This document shows positions 7,814-16,059 of a stretch of DNA of 64,000 nt, one piece after another. The stretch comes from Eubacteriaceae bacterium. GTDB taxonomy: Bacteria > Bacillota > Clostridia > Eubacteriales > Eubacteriaceae. The notes under the pieces are model-generated. The model was given only the letters and a program-made list of their open reading frames with translations, had not been told where the DNA came from and ran no database searches. A program made the translations under genes and the position numbers. The DNA is taken from positions 62,001 to 126,000 of the forward strand of contig JAAYJS010000018.1 in assembly GCA_012522805.1 (NCBI GenBank), given 5' to 3'. Each line of letters starts with the position of its first letter. The stretch's first letter is position 1.

Positions 7814-8704
7814 ATGAAAAATAATAAGATAGATCGTCATAAGGACGACATAAACAAGGAGGCTTGTGTTCACGAGCCTGCCCAACATCGGGCAGAACAC
7901 AGCCACCGTCTTTTTACACACCATCATTCTCATGGAGAGGGCAGCAGTATCGATTACCAAGCCTATCACTCCAAAATCAGAGGTTGGAACCCAACCTTCA
8001 AATTCTTATTTACCTGTATCGCCCTTATCTTATGTATTGGATTGGACAACCCTTACGTTTCGGTCACAACGATTGTTGCCATGGGGTTTGTCAGTATTGT
8101 CTTGGGTGGTGTTTCGTTTCACGACTACTTATCCACGATGATGCTGCCCATTACATTTATTTTGTTGGGGACGTTGATGATCGGCATCGACTTCTCCTTA
8201 ACGCCCAAAGGCGAATACAATTTTCATTTTGGATTTTTCTATATCATTACATCGAAAAGCAGACTCCTGCACATGGGAGCCATCATTTTAAAAGTGTTCG
8301 GTGCCATCTCTACGATGATCACCTTAACCTTGTCGACTCCGGCAACGGAAATTGTGGGGGTACTCAGAAAACTCAAAGTTCCAAAACTGATCATCGAACT
8401 CATGAATATGATTTACCGCTACATCTTTGTGATGATGGATACCTATCGTCAGATGAAGGAATCTGCAGAATCGCGTTTGGGATTTGTCGACTACAAAACC
8501 TCTCTCCATACTTTTGCAGGCATAGCCAGCAACATTTTTGTGGTGACTTTAAAGCGCTCCGGTGATTATTACAACGCTTTAGAATCGAGATGCTATGAGG
8601 GAGAACTTCTTTTCTTAGAAGAGGAAAAGCCGATTAAAGCGGTTCAAGCCGGCTTTGCTGTTTTATATGTAGTGGTGGTGTTGGCTCTTTGGTGGGCGAC
8701 ATAG
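7814..8704 (+). CDS. cbiQ: Energy-coupling factor T component CbiQ, His-rich N-terminus
   Basis: CbiQ is the transmembrane coupling subunit of a cobalt or nickel ECF transporter. The 296-residue protein has several membrane segments (for example FKFLFTCIALILCIGL and TTIVAMGFVSIVLGG) and the cytoplasmic coupling helices around KLKVPKLIIELMNMIYRYIFV and ESRLGF. The first 53 residues carry ten histidines, including SHRLFTHHHSHGE, a likely metal-binding tail that standard CbiQ lacks. It is first in the cbiQ-O-M-N operon. Confidence 0.92.
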   Translation: MKNNKIDRHKDDINKEACVHEPAQHRAEHSHRLFTHHHSHGEGSSIDYQAYHSKIRGWNPTFKFLFTCIALILCIGLDNPYVSVTTIVAMGFVSIVLGGVSFHDYLSTMMLPITFILLGTLMIGIDFSLTPKGEYNFHFGFFYIITSKSRLLHMGAIILKVFGAISTMITLTLSTPATEIVGVLRKLKVPKLIIELMNMIYRYIFVMMDTYRQMKESAESRLGFVDYKTSLHTFAGIASNIFVVTLKRSGDYYNALESRCYEGELLFLEEEKPIKAVQAGFAVLYVVVVLALWWAT

Positions 8705-8713
8705 AGGTAGACG

Positions 8714-9532
8714 ATGGAAACAATTATTAAAATAAAAAACTTAACTTACGACTACAATCAGAGAAAACACGCTTTAAGAGGTATCAATCTCAATATTTAT
8801 AAAGGGCAAAAACTAGCGGTCATCGGCTCCAACGGAGCGGGGAAGTCCACCTTTTTTTTAAACATCAACGGGGTTTTAAAATCCGATTGTGGCGAGATTT
8901 ACTATCGAGATGAATTGATCACGAGAAGAAAACTCAACCAATTGCGCAAAAACGTCGGAATTGTCTTTCAAGATGCCGACCAGCAGATCATTGCATCCAC
9001 CGTGATGCAAGAGGTCAGTTTCGGGCCGATGAATTTAAAATTACCGCGGGAAGAGGTCATCCAACGGGTGGAACAAGCCTTGGCCTATATGAATATCTCC
9101 GAATATAAAGATCGACCGCCCCATTATTTGAGCGGTGGCGAAAAAAAACGGGTTTCCATTGCGGACATCATCGCCATGAAATCGGAAGTTATTATTTTTG
9201 ATGAGCCGACAGCAGGGTTAGACCCTTATAATACAGATATGTTGGAAGAAGTCCTAGTCAAGCTGGGGCATGAAGGAAAAACTTTGTTGATTTCCACCCA
9301 CGATATGAACTTTGTCTATCGATGGGCGGACAGAGCCATTGTATTCTGCAATGGACAGATTATAGCCGATGGAACGCCCTTAGAGGTGTTTCGCAACGAG
9401 GAGGTGTTGAAAAGAGCAAGCTTAAAACGACCAACCCTATTGGATGTTTACGACATGTTGATTGAGAAGAAAAAACTGTGCCAGAGCGATGTTTATCCTA
9501 AAACGACGGAAGAGCTCTATGCCCTTCTTTAG
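8714..9532 (+). CDS. cbiO: ECF transporter ATPase CbiO
   Basis: This is the ATP-binding subunit that drives cobalt/nickel uptake. The 272 residues include Walker A GSNGAGKST, Q-loop GIVFQDADQQI, signature LSGGEKKRVSIA, Walker B VIIFDEPTAGLDP and the H-loop STHDMNF. The QDxDxQ pattern is typical of CbiO/EcfA ATPases. It begins nine bases after cbiQ in the same operon. Confidence 0.95.
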   Translation: METIIKIKNLTYDYNQRKHALRGINLNIYKGQKLAVIGSNGAGKSTFFLNINGVLKSDCGEIYYRDELITRRKLNQLRKNVGIVFQDADQQIIASTVMQEVSFGPMNLKLPREEVIQRVEQALAYMNISEYKDRPPHYLSGGEKKRVSIADIIAMKSEVIIFDEPTAGLDPYNTDMLEEVLVKLGHEGKTLLISTHDMNFVYRWADRAIVFCNGQIIADGTPLEVFRNEEVLKRASLKRPTLLDVYDMLIEKKKLCQSDVYPKTTEELYALL

Positions 9533-9551
9533 TTTGATGTGAGGAGGAAAG

Positions 9552-10301
9552 ATGAAGTATTTAAAATATAATAAGAAATTGATAGCCTTTATGGCCTTTG
9601 TTGTAACCATGGCCATCACTCCCGTAGCAGGAGCGATGCACATTATGGAAGGGTATTTGCCCTTATCCCATAGTGTTGCGTGGTTTGTTGTATGTATTCC
9701 CTTTTTAGTAATGGGCTACCGCTCCATTAAAGGTAAAGTCGATGAGAATCGTCGCAATATTTCTATGATTGCTATTGCCGGTGCCTTTGTTTTTGTATTA
9801 TCTTCTTTAAAAATACCGTCGGTGACGGGAAGTTGTTCCCATATGACGGGAACCGGTTTAGGCGCAATCTTGTTCGGACCGGCTGCAATGTCCATATTGG
9901 GAATCATCGTGTTGATTTTTCAAGCGATTTTATTGGCCCATGGTGGCTTGACAACTCTAGGTGCCAATACCTTTTCAATGGGAATTGCAGGCCCCTTTGT
10001 TGCTTATGCTGTTTACAAAGCATTATCAAAGAGCAATAAAAAAGTAGCGGTCTTTTTAGCGGCTTTTATCGGTGACCTGTTTACCTATATCGTCACATCG
10101 TTACAATTGGCTATTGCCCACCCTGCATCGAGCGGTGGCTTCGCAACTTCCGCTGTAAAATTTTTAGGCATTTTTGCACCGACGCAAGTACCCTTAGCGA
10201 TCATTGAAGGTATTTTAACCGTCTTAATTTTTGTCGCCTTGGAAACCTATGCAGAGGCAGAGATGAAGAGCTTAGGCTTTGCCTCGGGAGGGATGAAGTA
10301 A
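9552..10301 (+). CDS. cbiM: Cobalt/nickel substrate-binding membrane protein CbiM
   Basis: CbiM is the metal-binding S component. A signal peptide ([13 protein letters not shown]...VAGA) precedes MHIMEGYLP, the conserved segment whose N-terminal Met-X-His coordinates the metal after processing. The remaining residues form about six membrane helices, with [18 protein letters not shown] and the [10 protein letters not shown] motif. It overlaps cbiN by one base. Cobalt and nickel forms cannot be told apart by these motifs. Confidence 0.95.
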   Translation: MKYLKYNKKLIAFMAFVVTMAITPVAGAMHIMEGYLPLSHSVAWFVVCIPFLVMGYRSIKGKVDENRRNISMIAIAGAFVFVLSSLKIPSVTGSCSHMTGTGLGAILFGPAAMSILGIIVLIFQAILLAHGGLTTLGANTFSMGIAGPFVAYAVYKALSKSNKKVAVFLAAFIGDLFTYIVTSLQLAIAHPASSGGFATSAVKFLGIFAPTQVPLAIIEGILTVLIFVALETYAEAEMKSLGFASGGMK

Positions 10302-10603
10302 TGAAAAAATCAACGGTCATCATTTTATTGGTTTTAATTTTGTTAATTGCCATTGTTCCGCTCTTCGCATTGAAAGACGCAGAATTTGGTGGCGCTGACG
10401 ATGCAGCCAGCGATGCAGTCTCCGAAGTACGGGGAGAAGAGTACGAGCCCTGGTATACGCCTGTAGCGGAAACCATTCTTGGCGATGAGATTCCCGGCGA
10501 AGTCGAAAGTCTGATTTTCTGTGTTCAGACCGGTATCGGTGTCGGGATCATTGCTTATTTTATGGGTCGTTTTGTTGAGCGCAAAAAACACTCAGAAAAA
10601 TAA
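10301..10603 (+). CDS. cbiN: Cobalt transport protein CbiN
   Basis: CbiN is the small accessory subunit that supports metal loading of CbiM. The 100-residue protein has two membrane helices (about 5-23 and 69-88) joined by an acidic extracytoplasmic loop, including the conserved AEFGGADDAA. It overlaps the cbiM stop. A terminator follows, which closes the operon. Confidence 0.93.
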   Translation: MKKSTVIILLVLILLIAIVPLFALKDAEFGGADDAASDAVSEVRGEEYEPWYTPVAETILGDEIPGEVESLIFCVQTGIGVGIIAYFMGRFVERKKHSEK

Positions 10604-10642
10604 GTAACTCTAATTAAACAGTAGCACTCAATCCATGTTAAA

Positions 10643-10672
10643 AGCTGCCCGACCTTCGGGTGGCTTTTTTTA
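10643..10672 (+). terminator. Terminator of the cbi operon
   Basis: AAGCTGCCCGA pairs with TTCGGGTGGCTT and is followed by a T-run. Confidence 0.85.
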
Positions 10673-10805
10673 GTTTAAAAACAAAAAAACGAATCAAATA
10701 AGAACAAGGGGTGGCAAGCTTTAAACCCGGCCTTTAAACGCAATATAAAAAATGATATGATACGATTAGAAATATTCAAACCTTTTAAAGTTGGAAAGGG
10801 TGTTT

Positions 10806-11696
10806 ATGAAGATACAGAAAAAATGGATTCTAAGTATTGTGTTGTTGGTTGTACTGATCGCTATATTGATACCCCTGCTCCGCGATTGGTACGTCAATCG
10901 CTTGATGGTCAATGCGATGACCAGTTATCAGCGTCGCGTCAGGCGAATTGATGAGGGCACGAAATGGGATATCCTGAATCAAGCGCATTTATTCAATGTC
11001 GATGTGATGCAAAGAGGATACCCTGTTTACGATCCCTTCGATTTTGCAAAGCGTACGCCCTTCGAGCAGATAGATACGATGCGCTACCCCGAGGCTTACA
11101 GTCCGAATAGAATACTCGGTTCCTTACATATTCCAAAATTAAAACTAAAGGTGCCGATCATCAACGGTATGGACGCCCAAGCCCTATGGGACGGTGTGGG
11201 TTACGTGCGAGGATCCTCACTTCCGGTGGGCGGTTACGATACCCACACGGTGATCGCAGGCAATCGAGGACCGGGTACATCGGAGCTGTTTCAATTTTTG
11301 GAATTGTTAAAACCCGGAGACTATTTTTTTATCGATACCATGGGCATCGATATGGCTTACCAAGTGGAATCCGTGCGCATTGTGCAACCGGATACCTCGA
11401 CGTATTTTTCAGTGCAACCGGGATTGGATCTGGCGACGTTAATGACGCCGCATCCCTATTTAATCAACCAAAATCGCCTACTGGTAACCGGGCATAGGGT
11501 TCCCTACGAGAGAGAATTGGAATACACGATACCGGTCTTTTCCTATAAAGCCGAAGAGTTTGTCGCATATGTCGGCGTATTTATCATAGGGATTCTCGGT
11601 TTGACGGTTTTATTTAAAACTCAGCTTGGAAACAAAATCAGAGGTATTTTTAAAAGGCGCTCTATTTCCAAAGGAGATCCCAAGGAGGACTCTTGA
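10806..11696 (+). CDS. Class C sortase-like protein without catalytic residues
   Basis: The 296-residue protein has the class C (pilus) sortase layout: an N-terminal membrane helix (about 8-29), a YDPFDF lid-like motif, the beta-barrel entry ILGSLHIPKLKLKVPI, GVGYVRGSSLPVGG, RLLVTGHRVPY and a C-terminal membrane helix. The catalytic histidine site reads IAGNRGP instead of TGHRG, and the cysteine site reads LMTPHPY instead of VTCTPY; the whole protein has no cysteine. The arginine of NRLLV is kept. It therefore cannot be a standard transpeptidase. A scaffold, regulatory or dead protein is possible. ATG 10806 follows GGAAAGGG. Confidence 0.85.
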   Translation: MKIQKKWILSIVLLVVLIAILIPLLRDWYVNRLMVNAMTSYQRRVRRIDEGTKWDILNQAHLFNVDVMQRGYPVYDPFDFAKRTPFEQIDTMRYPEAYSPNRILGSLHIPKLKLKVPIINGMDAQALWDGVGYVRGSSLPVGGYDTHTVIAGNRGPGTSELFQFLELLKPGDYFFIDTMGIDMAYQVESVRIVQPDTSTYFSVQPGLDLATLMTPHPYLINQNRLLVTGHRVPYERELEYTIPVFSYKAEEFVAYVGVFIIGILGLTVLFKTQLGNKIRGIFKRRSISKGDPKEDS

Positions 11697-12170
11697 AGAT
11701 GACCTGTTTTGAAAAGCCTAAGATAAAAGCGCTATAATCAGGTTGAACCATGGGTTTAGATTTTAAAGAACATCCAACCCATAGGGCACTTGGCAATACA
11801 GGGCTGAGGTTCATAGGTTTAAATTCAAATGTGTAGACCTATGCGTAAGAATGAAGAATAGCGAACGTTGGCGGTGTTGCCGGTGGTGCATCCATAGCAG
11901 CATATGTCGGAAGATTGCGGAACCCCAAGAGGCAAAATCTATAAAAGATCATCTATCTCTTCCAATGGCGCTCTCCCTTGCATTTCAGAAAGATGTTTGT
12001 CAACCATCAGAATTTATTTTGATGGTCTCCCGTAGTTTAAACATGACCATATGGGAACGGAGACCATGGCGGCAGGAGTTGTAGCAAACCACTCCAAGAA
12101 ATGGGATACCGATGTGCACAAAAGAGATGGTCGAACTTGGCAGATACAATTTAAGTAAAACAAAGCGAGT
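11697..12170. other. Intergenic with decayed sequence
   Basis: No intact gene is seen. It holds a flavoenzyme-like remnant (listed separately) and two short inverted repeats: CCATGGGTT/AACCCATAGG near 11748-11791, and ATGGTCTCC/GGAGACCAT near 12021-12067. The reading frame at 11851-12084 has no ribosome binding site and looks like a shadow. Confidence 0.5.
11861..11946 (+). pseudogene. N-terminal remnant of a CoA-disulfide reductase-like flavoenzyme
   Basis: One frame reads NVGGVAGGASIAAYVGRLRN and then stops within five codons. GGVAGGAS plus ARLRR-like residues is the FAD-binding start of the CoA-disulfide reductase/NADH oxidase group. No start codon or continuation is visible, so it is a scrap of a lost gene. 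The assignment rests on about 20 residues. Confidence 0.4.
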
Positions 12171-12171
12171 T

Positions 12172-12238
12172 TAAACCGCTATTTAGATCGTTGCAGGAAA
12201 AAACCAGCCGTGCAACATCTGCAGTAGCGGTTTTATTC
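12172..12238 (+). terminator. Possible hairpin/terminator before the flavoenzyme gene
   Basis: Outer arms AAACCGCTA and TAGCGGTTT enclose a second pair, GTTGCA/TGCAAC, and are followed by TATTC. It may terminate upstream transcription or shape the leader of the next gene. Confidence 0.45.
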
Positions 12239-12266
12239 GTGAGAGATGAACACAAAGGATAAAAAA

Positions 12267-13616
12267 ATGCTCAAATACGATTATATTACTATTGGCGGTG
12301 GCAGCGGCGGTTTGGCTTCTGCCAATCGCGCGGCGGAACGCGGTGCGAAAGCACTGATCATCGAAAAAGATCAACTGGGTGGCACCTGTGTCAACCGAGG
12401 GTGCGTATCAAAAAAAATAATGTGGTACGGCGCTCAGATTGCAGAAGCTTACCGAACCTATGGTCCGGATTACGGCTTTACCTCGGACAATACGTGGTTT
12501 CAATATAAAAAATTGATTCAAAGTAGGGATGCTTACATCCATCGGGTGCATCAAGCCTATCGCAAAGGGTTTGAGACCAGAGGTACGGAAATGATAACCG
12601 GTAAAGCTCGCTTCGTTGAGCCCCACGTTTTGGAAGTGGAGGGCAAAAAATACACAGCGGAGCATATTACCATCGCCACCGGCGGCAGACCGGAAATCCC
12701 CAATTTCGAAGGAGCCGGTTTAGCGGATACCACCGATACCTTTTTTAAATGGAAAGAATTGCCAAAGTCCGTCATTGTTTTGGGCGGTGGTTACATAGCC
12801 GTGGAAATAGCCATGTTGCTTAAAGCCTTGGGGGTGGAGACTCATTTTTGTGTGCGTCGTCACGCACCTCTTAGAAGTTTCGAACCTTTTATCATCGAGG
12901 GCTTGCTCCATGAAATTGAAAAGCTTGGCATTCATTTTCATCCTCATCACGTTCCCGATAAAATTGAAAAACGCTACGACGGCACCTATCGGGTGGGGTT
13001 TGAAAACGGAGAAAACCTAATCGCGGAGAAAGTCATTCTCGCAGTGGGGCGAAAGCCCAACACCGAAGATATCGGTTTAGAAACCATCGGCGTTGCCTGC
13101 GACGACAAGGGCTATGTGGTGGTAGACGACCATTACCGCACCTCTGTTTCCGGTGTTTATGCCATCGGCGACATCATTCCTTCCGTTGAGTTGACACCGG
13201 TGGCGGTGGCTTCGGGCCGGCGTTTAGCGGATTATCTCTTTAACGACCAACCCTTGACCCCCATCGATCAAGAGAAAGTGGCCACGGTGGTGTTCAGTCA
13301 TCCGCCCATCGGCGCGGTGGGTTTAACCTCTGAACAAGCCATAGAGCGTTTTGGAAAAGACAAGGTCCGAATTTACCGATCTACCTTCGGAAGCATGTAT
13401 ACTGCCACCACCCAGCATCGGGTAGAAACGCGAATGCTATTGGTTTGCGTCGGAGAGAAGGAACAGGTCGTCGGCATTCACGCTATCGGCGACGGCGTAG
13501 ACGAAATGATGCAGGGCTTTTCGGTTGCCCTGAACCTTGGAGCGACCAAAAAAGACTTGGACAACACCATTGCCATTCATCCCACCGGGGCGGAAGAGCT
13601 GGTCACCATGCGATAG
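12267..13616 (+). CDS. Glutathione reductase-like disulfide oxidoreductase
   Basis: It is an FAD- and NAD(P)H-dependent class I pyridine nucleotide-disulfide reductase of 449 residues. It has the FAD motif TIGGGSGGLASANRAAE, the redox pair in GGTCVNRGCVSKK, the second dinucleotide motif VLGGGYIAVEIA, the FAD motif GVYAIGDI, and the C-terminal active-site HPTGAEELVTMR, which is typical of glutathione reductase. The ATG at 12267 was chosen for the AAAGGA site; an ATG at 12246 is in frame. Whether glutathione or another disulfide is the substrate is not clear for an anaerobe. Confidence 0.85.
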   Translation: MLKYDYITIGGGSGGLASANRAAERGAKALIIEKDQLGGTCVNRGCVSKKIMWYGAQIAEAYRTYGPDYGFTSDNTWFQYKKLIQSRDAYIHRVHQAYRKGFETRGTEMITGKARFVEPHVLEVEGKKYTAEHITIATGGRPEIPNFEGAGLADTTDTFFKWKELPKSVIVLGGGYIAVEIAMLLKALGVETHFCVRRHAPLRSFEPFIIEGLLHEIEKLGIHFHPHHVPDKIEKRYDGTYRVGFENGENLIAEKVILAVGRKPNTEDIGLETIGVACDDKGYVVVDDHYRTSVSGVYAIGDIIPSVELTPVAVASGRRLADYLFNDQPLTPIDQEKVATVVFSHPPIGAVGLTSEQAIERFGKDKVRIYRSTFGSMYTATTQHRVETRMLLVCVGEKEQVVGIHAIGDGVDEMMQGFSVALNLGATKKDLDNTIAIHPTGAEELVTMR

Positions 13617-14085
13617 GGTTTACAATGGACAACATGAAACCGATAGGATGTGCTATCTTATAGCGATTTCAAGGCATATGGTAGTAACAACACAAGGTTT
13701 TCTGTTATTTTTCTTAAATAGTGGCGATGGAAGAGGATAACATTCTGAGAGCCACGATTTATAAAACAGGCTAAAAACGGTGGTTTTCACCGTTGGGACA
13801 GCGTGACGGTGGATACATCTTTAATCAAAATGTAAAAAGTAAAAAAAAACTTGTAGATTTGAGTTTCATGGAACATAATAAAAAAGTGGTTTGACCATTG
13901 AAGACACGAGAACCGAGACTTTGCAATTGGATGAGCATCGCCGGTTTCTCTTTTCTCAGCTAGAATAACTTGCGCTGGGAATGAATAAAAAGAAGTTACG
14001 GCAGAACAAAAAAAGATTTGTTCAAAAATTCATTGAGAGTCATAGCTCAAAATAGAAAGATAGCAACACCTACGGAGGTAAAGCG
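13617..14085. other. Intergenic before nagB
   Basis: No convincing gene is seen. It holds a perfect AACGGTG/CACCGTT hairpin (13779-13797), a terminator-like hairpin near 13908-13957, and a 24-codon frame at 13981-14055 that is not supported further. Confidence 0.45.
13908..13957 (+). terminator. Possible terminator
   Basis: GAGAACCG pairs with CGGTTTCTC (one bulge), followed by TTTTCTC. The loop is long, so this is tentative. Confidence 0.4.
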
Positions 14086-14823
14086 ATGGAGTTAGTAGTA
14101 TTAGAAAACGGAAGAGAAGTATCCCGCTATGCGGCAAGAATCGTAGCGCAACAATTGTTAATCAACCCCAAAACTGTTTTGGGGCTGGCAACCGGTTCGA
14201 CACCGGAGGGCATGTACAGCAAATTGGTTCGAATTTTTAATGAAGACTTGATTACCTTCGAAGAAGCCACTTCATTTAACTTAGATGAATACGTGGGTCT
14301 TCCAAAGGATCACCCCCAAAGTTATTTTCGTTTTATGAAAGAAAACCTGCTGGATCACGTTAACTTTAAAGAAGGTGCCAACCATATGCCCAACGGTTTG
14401 GCGGAAAATCTTGAAGAAGAATGCGTCAACTACGAAAAGATGATTACTTCCCACGGTGGTATCGACTTGCAAGTTTTAGGTATCGGCCGAAATGCCCACA
14501 TCGGCTTTAACGAACCGGGTACAGAATTTGTTGCGGAAACACATGTCGTGGACTTAACAGAAAGCACCTTAGATGCCAACGCACGGTTTTTTACTTCCAT
14601 CGAAGAAGTACCTAAAAAAGCCATCAGCATGGGTATAAAAACCATCATGCAAGCACGAAAAATTTTGTTGTTGGTCATCGGCGGCAGTAAGGCAGATGCC
14701 TTGGTTAAAACCTTGGAAGGTACCATTACCATTGATTATCCGTCTTCTGTTTTAAAATTACATCCACAATTAACGGTTGTTGCCGATAAGGCAGCCGCAG
14801 CTAAATTAAAGAAAATCAAATAA
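14086..14823 (+). CDS. nagB: Glucosamine-6-phosphate deaminase
   Basis: NagB converts glucosamine 6-phosphate to fructose 6-phosphate and ammonia. The 245 residues match the Gram-positive length. The phosphate loop LGLATGSTPEGMY, the FNLDEYVGL catalytic aspartate region and GIGRNAHIGFNEPGTEF are present; most relatives have NGH where this has NAH. The ATG follows GGAGGTAAAGCG. No nagA is adjacent, and the next gene begins ten bases on. Confidence 0.93.
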   Translation: MELVVLENGREVSRYAARIVAQQLLINPKTVLGLATGSTPEGMYSKLVRIFNEDLITFEEATSFNLDEYVGLPKDHPQSYFRFMKENLLDHVNFKEGANHMPNGLAENLEEECVNYEKMITSHGGIDLQVLGIGRNAHIGFNEPGTEFVAETHVVDLTESTLDANARFFTSIEEVPKKAISMGIKTIMQARKILLLVIGGSKADALVKTLEGTITIDYPSSVLKLHPQLTVVADKAAAAKLKKIK

Positions 14824-14832
14824 AGTTGATCG

Positions 14833-16059
14833 ATGAAAAACTTTAAAAATATCATTATTGGAGGAGGAGCCGCAGGGCTCCTCGCTGCAATTTTCATTAA
14901 AAAATCGGGACAGCCGGTGGTGGTGTTGGAGCGTAATGCCAGAGTTGGTAAGAAAATTCTGGCGACGGGAAACGGTCGCTGCAACTACACCAATGTCGGA
15001 GCCACGCGGGAAGATTACTACAGTGACAACCCCGATTTTGTGGAGCAGGTACTTCAACAATTCTCACCACAAGAGGTGATTTCTTTTTTTGAAGACTTGG
15101 GTATTGCACACAAAGTGGAGGAAGAAGGAAAGGTCTTTCCCATGTCCGATCAGGCGTCTTCGGTCTTGGATGTTCTGCGCTATGAATTGGACGAAGAGAA
15201 CGTGCTGTGCAACGCCTTTGTCAAAGAGATTGGTCGGACCGAGGGCGGCTATCGCCTGGAGCTTGAAGACGGTCGCCAACTCTTTGGTAAGACTGTACTC
15301 ATAGCCACCGGCGGTAAGGCAATGCCCTCCACCGGATCCGACGGCAACGGCTACCGTTTGGCAGAACAATTGGGTCATCGCATTACTCCTTTACGCCCCT
15401 CTTTGGTACAGTTGATGTTGGCCGCAGACGGATTACAGGCCATCAGCGGGGTTAAATTTAAAGGTGTGGCGACCTTAATGTGCGATGGCAAAACCATTCA
15501 AAGGGAAAGCGGCGATGTGTTGTTTGCCAATTACGGGGTATCGGGACCGCCGATTTTACAACTTTCCGCTGTAGCCGGTGCATTGATTGGAAAAAATAAA
15601 CAACCATCGGTGAGTCTGAACCTGTTACCGGAATTTGAGGATTCTGCACTGCTCAGCCATTTATATGCACGCTTTCACGGTAGGCCGGATAAACCCCTTG
15701 CCTTTGCCTTGATTGGACTGATCAACAAACGGTTGATTCCCAGAGTGATTCGCGCAGCGGGCATTGCCAGTGGTCAAATTTTAGCCGGCAGCCTTTCCAA
15801 CCGAGAGATGAAGGCCTTGGCGGATATCATGCAAAATTGGACTTTTCCAATCAGAGGAACGAAAAGTTGGCCTTCGGCGCAAGTGACCGCCGGCGGTGTC
15901 GATACCGCGGAGATCCATCCGACGATGGCTTCTACCAAGCACCCTGGCCTTTATTTTGCCGGGGAAGTGGTGGATGTAGACGGACGTTGTGGCGGCTACA
16001 ATTTGCATTGGGCATGGGTTTCAGCCGCGGTGGCAGCAGAAAATATGGTGTCAAGATGA
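14833..16059 (+). CDS. HI0933-family FAD flavoprotein
   Basis: It is a cytoplasmic NAD(P)/FAD-dependent oxidoreductase of the HI0933/YhiN family with unknown substrate. The 408 residues start with IIIGGGAAGLLAAIFIKKSG, the FAD-binding motif, followed by the family signature VGKKILATGNGRCNYTN, then VSGPPILQLS, and near the end GLYFAGEVVDVDGRCGGYN. It overlaps the next flavoprotein frame by ATGA, which implies coupled translation. Confidence 0.9.
   Translation: MKNFKNIIIGGGAAGLLAAIFIKKSGQPVVVLERNARVGKKILATGNGRCNYTNVGATREDYYSDNPDFVEQVLQQFSPQEVISFFEDLGIAHKVEEEGKVFPMSDQASSVLDVLRYELDEENVLCNAFVKEIGRTEGGYRLELEDGRQLFGKTVLIATGGKAMPSTGSDGNGYRLAEQLGHRITPLRPSLVQLMLAADGLQAISGVKFKGVATLMCDGKTIQRESGDVLFANYGVSGPPILQLSAVAGALIGKNKQPSVSLNLLPEFEDSALLSHLYARFHGRPDKPLAFALIGLINKRLIPRVIRAAGIASGQILAGSLSNREMKALADIMQNWTFPIRGTKSWPSAQVTAGGVDTAEIHPTMASTKHPGLYFAGEVVDVDGRCGGYNLHWAWVSAAVAAENMVSR

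Noticed and set aside
11851-12084. 77-codon frame after the sortase-like gene.
   Set aside because: No ribosome binding site; the coding-like signal in the same stretch is in another frame (flavoenzyme scrap).
13981-14055. 24-codon basic frame before nagB.
   Set aside because: Poor ribosome binding site, no coupling and no similarity seen; chance frame likely.
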